A DNA stretch of 64,000 bases, taken from positions 14,286,443 through 14,350,442 of the forward strand of contig OY829538.1 of the NCBI GenBank assembly GCA_963691705.1. The letters run 5' to 3'. The notes under the pieces were generated by a model, which saw nothing but the letters and a program-made list of their open reading frames with translations, was not told the DNA's origin and ran no database searches. Position 1 is the stretch's first letter. Each line of letters starts with the position of its first letter. A program made the translations under genes and the position numbers. The DNA is from Viola odorata. Taxonomy: Eukaryota > Streptophyta > Magnoliopsida > Malpighiales > Violaceae. This document shows positions 58,216 through 64,000 of the stretch, in pieces.

Positions 58216-59206
58216 GAGTTAGACCCTTCACAGGTAAACAGAATTTATGGACAGCATTCTAAAACCATGATGAAATCCAGATTACTCTGATTCCTCTTTC
58301 CAGTTAGCACTGACAAGAAGTCATTCTGTTCTAGTGCGGGCTAAAAAAAATATTCCATAAATTTTTGTAGAGTAAAAATGAACTTTGCGAGCTCATATGC
58401 TGAAATTATTGAAACTCCTACTTGGAATAACATTTGGAGCAGGGAGTCTCTCTCCCCTTTCCTTTTTTACAGGATCCATCGTTGGTTGGTCATAGAAGGA
58501 AAAGCTCAAAGTAGACAAAATCAGCTTCAATCAAGGCGACGATGAGGCAAAGGAGATTAGCCATGTGGCGGGAAACTGTGCTTAACAAAAATGAAAACCA
58601 AGGCGAGGGTCACCGCGCTGCGGTTCAATCAATCGCAATTCGCAACTAACAGGCGGTAAATGTAAAGGTGTGTAATTGCTATTCGCAATTGCAATGGTAA
58701 GACCGTAAAAGTAATTCTAATTTGAAATAAAAGGAAAAATGTTTGATTGACCGTTGACTGTGGGTGTCAACCAAACAGTACTTGGTACCTCATGGTGCTT
58801 GATCTCCTGTGCGTATGTGCAACTAGTTTAGGATTGTTTCAAAGCTCTACAATAGGTGGTGGTTGTCAGATGAGGTTCTGGAAGTTGTGGTGGGAGGCCG
58901 GACGGAGTGTGCCAGTGGAAAGCTGGAAGTTGTGGTGGCAGTGGAGAGGGCGGTGGAGGTTGTCGGTGGCAGATCTGGCAAGAGAGAGAAGGCGGCGTCG
59001 GTGTGGCCAGCGGTGACGGAGAGAGAGGCGGTGGTGACAGATATGGTGGTGGTGGTGGAGAGGGGAGTTGGAGGTTGTGGGTGGAGGAGGATGTGGTGGT
59101 GGGAGGTGAAGTTAGAGATGGTAATCAGTCCTTAAACTAAGCTTCTGTCGATTAACAAGCCGCCCTTTCTAGAAGAGACTAGTGGCTTTGGTGTACTGTA
59201 ACCTTC
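58216..59206. other. No supported gene; flank left of the copia element
   Basis: On the minus strand this would be upstream intron or promoter of the TMEM208-like gene. The part 58860-59120 is GGT/GTG-rich and gives several overlapping open frames without protein-like features. The first exon of the TMEM208-like gene was searched for here and not found. Confidence 0.5.
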
Positions 59207-59337
59207 TGTTAAGTTTAGGGAAATAGGTTTTCCTTCTCTTCATTAATCAGTAATACATGAGTATATATACAAGCTAACTTTGGGCCCAATAGGCCCAATA
59301 TACAAGATACGAACATAAGCATATATGTGTCCTAACA
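59207..59337 (-). repeat. 3' LTR of the copia element
   Basis: 131 bp, identical to 63840-63970. Confidence 0.97.
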
Positions 59338-59346
59338 CCCCCCCTC
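59338..59346 (-). promoter_or_regulatory. Polypurine tract of the copia element
   Basis: GAGGGGGGG on the minus strand abuts the 3' LTR and overlaps the polyprotein stop codon (TGA, 59345-59347). Confidence 0.85.
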
Positions 59347-62300
59347 AAGTTGGAGCATGGAGATCACGAATGCCCAACTTGCGAAGAAGATATAGGAATT
59401 GCCTCTTGCCTAACGCCTTGGTAAAGATGTCAGCAAGCTGCTCCGTTGTGGACACGTAGTGAGGCGCTACAATCCCATCTGTGACCGCGTCACGAATAAA
59501 ATGGCAATCAATCTCAATGTGCTTCGTACGCTCGTGAAGAACGGGATTTTGGGCTATGTGGAGAGCTGACTTACTATCGCAAAAGACATTCATTGCCCGC
59601 GGATGATCAACACCGAGACACTGGAGGAGAGTCTTTAACCATTTCAACTCACATGTGATGGATGCCAGGGAACGATACTCAGCTTCAGCTGAGGACCGGG
59701 AGACCGTGTCCTGCTTCTTTGTCTTCCAAGAGACGGGAGAAGTACCGAGGAAGACGATCCAGCCAGTGAGCGAACGACGAGAGAGAGGGCAGCTCGCCCA
59801 ATCAGAGTCACACCAGCCTGTCAAGGATAGATCGCAAGAGGAGGAGAGTAAGACACCTTGGCCTGGACTCCCTTTTAAATACCGCACAACGCGCAACGCA
59901 GCATCCCAATGCTCTTGGCGCGGGGCGGTCATGAACTGAGCAAGAATGTGAACAGAGTATGTCAAATCTGGTCGGGTAAAAGAGAGATAAATGAGGCGAC
60001 CAACGAGACGACGGAACCGTTCCGGGTCATCAAGAACAGCACCGGCGGCAAGTGCCAAAGAGTGGTTTTGCTCCATTGGAAAGTCAGCCAGTTTGGCGCC
60101 GAGAAGGCCTGCTTCCGTGATAATGTCAAGTGTGTACTTCCGTTGACAGAGAAAAATCCCTGCCGGACTGTGAGCAACCTCAATGCCCAAGAAGTATTGT
60201 AGGCGCCCCAAATCCTTCATGTGAAAATATGTGCTCAAATATGTTTTAAAAGTAGAAATAGCGGAAGAGTCATTACCAGAGATAATCAGATCATCAATGT
60301 ACACAAGGACGTTGAGGAGCACTGTGTCTTGCCGTAGAGTGAAGAGAGAGTAGTCTGAATACGACTGGAGAAAGCCATAATTCTTCAAAGAAGCCGCTAA
60401 CTTGGCAAACCAACATCTCGGTGCCTGACGCAGGCCGTACAGGGACTTGGTCAGGCGACAAACCTTGTTGGGGGTGTCAGATCCAAAACCAGGGGGCATT
60501 TTGATATACACTTCTTCATGCAGATCGCCGTGAAGGAAAGCGTTGTGAACATCCATCTGGTGTAACTCCCAGCGCTTAGCAGCCGCAACAGCCAGAAAAG
60601 TTCTAACCGTGACCATCTTGGCAACCGGAGCAAATGTTTCGTTGTAATCAATGCCTTCCACCTGATGGTTACCGAAGATGACCAGGCGTGCCTTAAGGCG
60701 TTCAACTGAACCATCGGCATGATATTTGATTTTATACACCCACTTGCAACCGAGTGCCTTCTTCCCAGGCGGCAACTCCTCCACCACCCATGTCTCATTG
60801 GCCTCCAATGCGTCGATTTCTTTATGCATGGCTTCGCACCAGCCTGCATCTTGCATGGCCGCACGAAAAGAGCATGGTTCAACACCAGCAATGACAGCTG
60901 CGAGAAAGGTACGATGGTGCAATGACAGGTTATCACAATTCACAAATGGTGCTATAGGATAAGGAGTACCTGAGGAGCTGAATGGTTGCGAGGAAGGCGG
61001 GGATGGACTCATATTCCGTACAGTATGCGTAACATAATCAGACAACCAACCTGAGGAACGTTTCTCTTGGAAGCCGCGACCTAGTAAAGGTGCATCAGAG
61101 GACTCAGCAGCAGCCGGGCCAGCCGATGGTGAAGCCGAGAGCGCACCAGCAGGCTCCGTTGGTGGCACTTCCTCCTCGATAGGGGGAAGGAACACAACGT
61201 CCCCCACAACCGGATCCAAACTGTCCGAGCGGTCTTCATTGACCGCGACAACATCTATGACAGAAGGCAAAGCAGCAGGTGAGGCGGTCGAATTCCCGTT
61301 GGCAAAAGGGAATTCATTTTCATGGAACACTACATCCCTGGAAATAAGAAAGTCTCCAGTGTCCAGATCATAAAACTTCCACCCTTTCTTGCCGTTAGGA
61401 TACCCAACAAAGATGCAGCGCCGACTGCGAGGGGTGAATTTACCTTGTCGGGAACGTTGATCGTGAACAAAACTCAAGCAGCCGAACACCCGTAGGTCAT
61501 CTAGATCAGGTAGATCCTCATGTAGTAGTTCAAATGGAGACTTATTGTCAAGGAGGGCAGAGGGAGTTCTATTGATCAAGTGTACTGCAGCAAGAACACA
61601 TTCCCCCCAAAAGAGAATGGGTAAATTCGCCTGAAACATCAAGGCACGGCCTATATTCAAAATGTGTTGATGTTTTCTCTCAACGCGACCATTCTGTTGC
61701 GGAGTACCAACACAAGAGGTCTGAAATAAGATCCCCTGCTCATCAAAATAGTCAAGCATGCATTTGAACTCAGTACCGTTGTCACTACGCACAGTTTTAA
61801 TAGTGGTGGCAAACTGTCGTTCAATCATTGCAAAGAAAGAGCGAAAGGCTCTAGAGACTTCCGTCTTGTTTCTTAATAAATAAATCCAAACAGCCCTTGA
61901 AAAGTCATCAACAATAATCAAAAAATAAATAGCATCACAGGAAGAAGGAACTGAATGTGGTCCCCACAAATCACAGTGTATCAATTCCAATTTTCTACTA
62001 GCTCTACTGTTACTAACAGGAAAACAGCTACGCTTTTGCTTAGCTTTTGGACAAACTACGCAAGTGTCGCTGGACGGCTGAGAACTACTACTACTAGACT
62101 GTAAAGCAGGCACTAATTTGACAATCTTCTCAGAAGGATGACCAAGACGACGATGCCACAACTCAAACTCTGTCAACCCCGGTACCGTTACTGCATGCAC
62201 TGTAGGAACGCCACGGAAATAGTAGAGTCCATCCCGTCGCTCACCCGCCCCAATCAGGCTCCCCGAACGATGGTCCTGTATAGCACACAAAGAAGTAGTG

Positions 62301-63718
62301 AATGTGATAAAACAGTTAGAATCATCAATTAGTTGTGTCACCGAAATCAAACTGCAGTTAAGCTGTGGAACAAATAAAACATTGATAAGGGTTATGCCAC
62401 TTGGGAGAAGGACGGAACCCTTTAACGTGGCCACAACACATTGACCATTCGGTAACCCAACCAAGCGAGCATCCATCTGTACGACATCGACGAGACAGTC
62501 CAGGTTTCCTGTCACATGATGAGAAGCGCCAGAATCAATAATCCAAGACAAAATAAATAGCTCACCCGTCATACGATCCCCATCCTGACTCTTATGTTTC
62601 AGGAAGTGCAGCAGTGACTTCGCTTGGGCTTGGCTAAGATCAATAAATGGGGAATCACCCAGTTCTGTGACTGCATGGGCACGGGCTGGCGTTGCAGGAA
62701 AGGGACCAGGAGAGGCGGCATTTGTGGTGGTAGGTGTGACGGGAGTCCCACGGCTAGGTGTGACGGGAGTCCCGCGGCTAGAACCACGGCCAGACCCGCT
62801 CACTCTGTTACGGTCAGCCCACCAGTCAGGGTAACCGTGTATCTTAAAACAGGAGGTAGTATCATGTCCTTTCTGCTTGCAGTGAGAACAAAAGAGCTTG
62901 GACCGATCTACACGGTCTGATGGCAGCCGAGAGCGATCAGCGCTCAACGCGAATGCGTGAACTTCCTGCTCAATTACCTTCTCGCGAGCGATGTGACGAG
63001 AGTTTTCTTCCTGAACAAATGCTTGATAGGCTTCATAGAGAGGTGGCTGAGGCTTCTGGGAAAGCAGATTGGTGCGCACTGCGGAGTAGAGATCATCATC
63101 AACTCCAATTAGAAATTGATGGAAATATGCCTCATCTTGCTCATTAGCAAGCTTCGCGGAGAGATCGCAGGTACAGAGTCCGCAAAGGCAAGTGGGTAGG
63201 GGTTTCAACCGAGTCAATTCATCCCAAAGAGCAACTAACCGATTGTAGTAGTCATCTATCAACTCGCCCTTTGATTGTTTGCACAGTGTGATGGAAGCGC
63301 GCAGCTGCTGAATCCGTGGACCATTGGCCTTCATGTACTTGCGCTCCAAAAACAGCCACAAAGGTCGAGCTTCTTCATGATACGGGATGGACGCAGCAAC
63401 TCTAGCATCCATCGTTCTAGTGAGCCATGAAATAATCATGGAGTTCACGGTTTCCCAATCCGAGATCTTCCTAGCATCGGTGGGCTTCTTGATTGAACCA
63501 TCAATGAATCCAAATTTGCGGCGCGATTTGAGAGCTAGTGTGATCGCTCTCGACCATGCAACAAAGTTATCGCCCTTTAGAACTGTGTTGGTGATAACGT
63601 TTCCAGGTTGATCACCCGAAGAGAGGTAGAAGGGAGATTGAGTTCTATCTTCGGGAGGTTGGGTTTGGTTTTTGTCTGCGCCGGCCATGTCGAGGTTAAA
63701 GGCGATTGCAGTAGGCAA
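59345..63718 (-). CDS. Copia gag-pol polyprotein, 1457 residues, intact
   Basis: The open frame runs from ATG 63718 to TGA 59345-59347; a second Met at residue 11 is an alternative start. Domains: gag from about residue 40 to 260 (GDNFVAWSRAI near 49); zinc knuckle C277-C280-H285-C290; aspartic protease D395-S-G with SWIIDSGASHH; integrase zinc finger H522, H527, C553, C556, and catalytic D583, D646 and E680; reverse transcriptase from about 985, with YIDD at 1140-1143; RNase H with D1304, the SSAEAEY motif near 1342-1348 and D1381. All key residues are present and there are no stops or shifts. The domain order protease-integrase-RT-RNase H defines Ty1/copia. The product is expected to be self-processed into capsid, integrase and reverse transcriptase in cytoplasmic particles. 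It is the only coding-competent full-length transposon in the window. Confidence 0.97.
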   Translation of the reverse strand: MPTAIAFNLDMAGADKNQTQPPEDRTQSPFYLSSGDQPGNVITNTVLKGDNFVAWSRAITLALKSRRKFGFIDGSIKKPTDARKISDWETVNSMIISWLTRTMDARVAASIPYHEEARPLWLFLERKYMKANGPRIQQLRASITLCKQSKGELIDDYYNRLVALWDELTRLKPLPTCLCGLCTCDLSAKLANEQDEAYFHQFLIGVDDDLYSAVRTNLLSQKPQPPLYEAYQAFVQEENSRHIAREKVIEQEVHAFALSADRSRLPSDRVDRSKLFCSHCKQKGHDTTSCFKIHGYPDWWADRNRVSGSGRGSSRGTPVTPSRGTPVTPTTTNAASPGPFPATPARAHAVTELGDSPFIDLSQAQAKSLLHFLKHKSQDGDRMTGELFILSWIIDSGASHHVTGNLDCLVDVVQMDARLVGLPNGQCVVATLKGSVLLPSGITLINVLFVPQLNCSLISVTQLIDDSNCFITFTTSLCAIQDHRSGSLIGAGERRDGLYYFRGVPTVHAVTVPGLTEFELWHRRLGHPSEKIVKLVPALQSSSSSSQPSSDTCVVCPKAKQKRSCFPVSNSRASRKLELIHCDLWGPHSVPSSCDAIYFLIIVDDFSRAVWIYLLRNKTEVSRAFRSFFAMIERQFATTIKTVRSDNGTEFKCMLDYFDEQGILFQTSCVGTPQQNGRVERKHQHILNIGRALMFQANLPILFWGECVLAAVHLINRTPSALLDNKSPFELLHEDLPDLDDLRVFGCLSFVHDQRSRQGKFTPRSRRCIFVGYPNGKKGWKFYDLDTGDFLISRDVVFHENEFPFANGNSTASPAALPSVIDVVAVNEDRSDSLDPVVGDVVFLPPIEEEVPPTEPAGALSASPSAGPAAAESSDAPLLGRGFQEKRSSGWLSDYVTHTVRNMSPSPPSSQPFSSSGTPYPIAPFVNCDNLSLHHRTFLAAVIAGVEPCSFRAAMQDAGWCEAMHKEIDALEANETWVVEELPPGKKALGCKWVYKIKYHADGSVERLKARLVIFGNHQVEGIDYNETFAPVAKMVTVRTFLAVAAAKRWELHQMDVHNAFLHGDLHEEVYIKMPPGFGSDTPNKVCRLTKSLYGLRQAPRCWFAKLAASLKNYGFLQSYSDYSLFTLRQDTVLLNVLVYIDDLIISGNDSSAISTFKTYLSTYFHMKDLGRLQYFLGIEVAHSPAGIFLCQRKYTLDIITEAGLLGAKLADFPMEQNHSLALAAGAVLDDPERFRRLVGRLIYLSFTRPDLTYSVHILAQFMTAPRQEHWDAALRVVRYLKGSPGQGVLLSSSCDLSLTGWCDSDWASCPLSRRSLTGWIVFLGTSPVSWKTKKQDTVSRSSAEAEYRSLASITCELKWLKTLLQCLGVDHPRAMNVFCDSKSALHIAQNPVLHERTKHIEIDCHFIRDAVTDGIVAPHYVSTTEQLADIFTKALGKRQFLYLLRKLGIRDLHAPT

Positions 63719-63826
63719 ATCGCTGAAGCTACGTCAATCGCAGTAGGCGGATCAACGGGAAGAGGGTTGGTTTGTCGATCGCAGTAGGCGAATCAACGTG
63801 AAGAGAGTAGGTTTGCTAGGCGGCTT
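63719..63826 (-). repeat. Leader of the copia element with short tandem repeats
   Basis: The leader holds about three copies of TCGCAGTAGGC(G/A)(G/A)ATC with AACG(G/T)GAAGAG spacers. It is noncoding. Confidence 0.65.
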
Positions 63827-63839
63827 GGCTCCGCTACCA
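63827..63839 (-). promoter_or_regulatory. Primer-binding site of the copia element
   Basis: TGGTAGCGGAGCC on the minus strand directly adjoins the 5' LTR. It resembles the initiator tRNA-Met site used by most plant copia elements (TGGTATCAGAGC) with differences. Confidence 0.75.
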
Positions 63840-63970
63840 TGTTAAGTTTAGGGAAATAGGTTTTCCTTCTCTTCATTAATCAGTAATACATGAGTATATA
63901 TACAAGCTAACTTTGGGCCCAATAGGCCCAATATACAAGATACGAACATAAGCATATATGTGTCCTAACA
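63840..63970 (-). repeat. 5' LTR of the copia element
   Basis: 131 bp. A TATA-like TGTATATATAC on the minus strand (about 63893-63903) is the probable promoter. Confidence 0.97.
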
Positions 63971-64000
63971 CCTTCACTCACATAATCAAATTTCAGAGTG

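Larger units (their letters stand above)
59207..63970 (-). mobile_element. Full-length Ty1/copia retrotransposon, apparently intact
   Basis: LTRs of 131 bp at 59207-59337 and 63840-63970 are identical by eye (TGTTAAGTTTAGGG... TGTCCTAACA on the + strand). The target duplication CCTTC is perfect (59202-59206 and 63971-63975). A primer-binding site, a polypurine tract and a single open polyprotein are present. Identical LTRs and no coding damage indicate a very recent insertion. The short LTRs and single ORF suit the Ale/Retrofit-type copia lineages; lineage is inference. Confidence 0.97.

Noticed and set aside
58470..58493. ATG reading M-T-N-Q on the - strand as exon 1 of the TMEM208-like gene
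   Set aside because: It stops after eight codons and shows no donor site or further similarity.
58747..59140. Overlapping Gly/Val/Arg-rich frames left of the copia element
   Set aside because: Three overlapping frames of GGT/GTG-rich DNA; composition explains their openness.
59655..60202. Frames antisense to the copia polyprotein
   Set aside because: Shadows of the intact minus-strand polyprotein.

Overview
This is a 64 kb piece of plant nuclear DNA, most probably from a Violaceae species (violet or pansy). The main evidence is a cyclotide precursor gene at 2627-2983 with the violet-type layout: signal peptide, pro-region, N-terminal repeat, one cyclotide domain and a short Ser-Leu-Ala tail. 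The spliced gene structure and the dense plant-type transposons agree with this. Only two host genes are visible: the cyclotide gene on the + strand near the left end, and a split TMEM208/SND2-like gene on the - strand between 51.67 and 58.22 kb.

Layout. 0-7.9 kb: AT-rich flank, an internally deleted hAT transposon (1130-2228, perfect 8-bp target duplication) about 400 bp upstream of the cyclotide start codon, the cyclotide gene, decayed exon-like fragments of an unrecognised gene, and a 5'-truncated LINE. 7.97-51.55 kb: a nest of transposons. A hAT-like element (ends at 7967 and 51547) holds a pol-less Tat/Ogre-type LTR element on the - strand (9138-50780). That element was entered by a Mutator-like element (10723-12742, in its LTR) and by two Athila-type Ty3/gypsy elements: A on the - strand (13321-29303) and B on the + strand (31289-44355). 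Element A was itself hit by a Tat element that is now a solo LTR (16541-19985). 51.6-58.2 kb: four visible exons of the TMEM208-like gene; the third visible intron carries a Mutator-like element (53638-56917) with another one nested inside it (54778-56365). 59.2-63.97 kb: a Ty1/copia element with identical 131-bp LTRs, a perfect 5-bp target duplication and one uninterrupted 1457-codon polyprotein.

How it fits together. Almost everything between the two host genes is explained by successive insertions, most of them dated relative to each other by nesting and target-site duplications. The copia element is probably the youngest. The Athila elements are decayed: gag-pol carries stops and frameshifts, although the downstream ORF of B is open. 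The most unusual host feature is the cyclotide gene, in which the sixth cysteine of the knot is replaced by tryptophan while the rest of the precursor looks normal.
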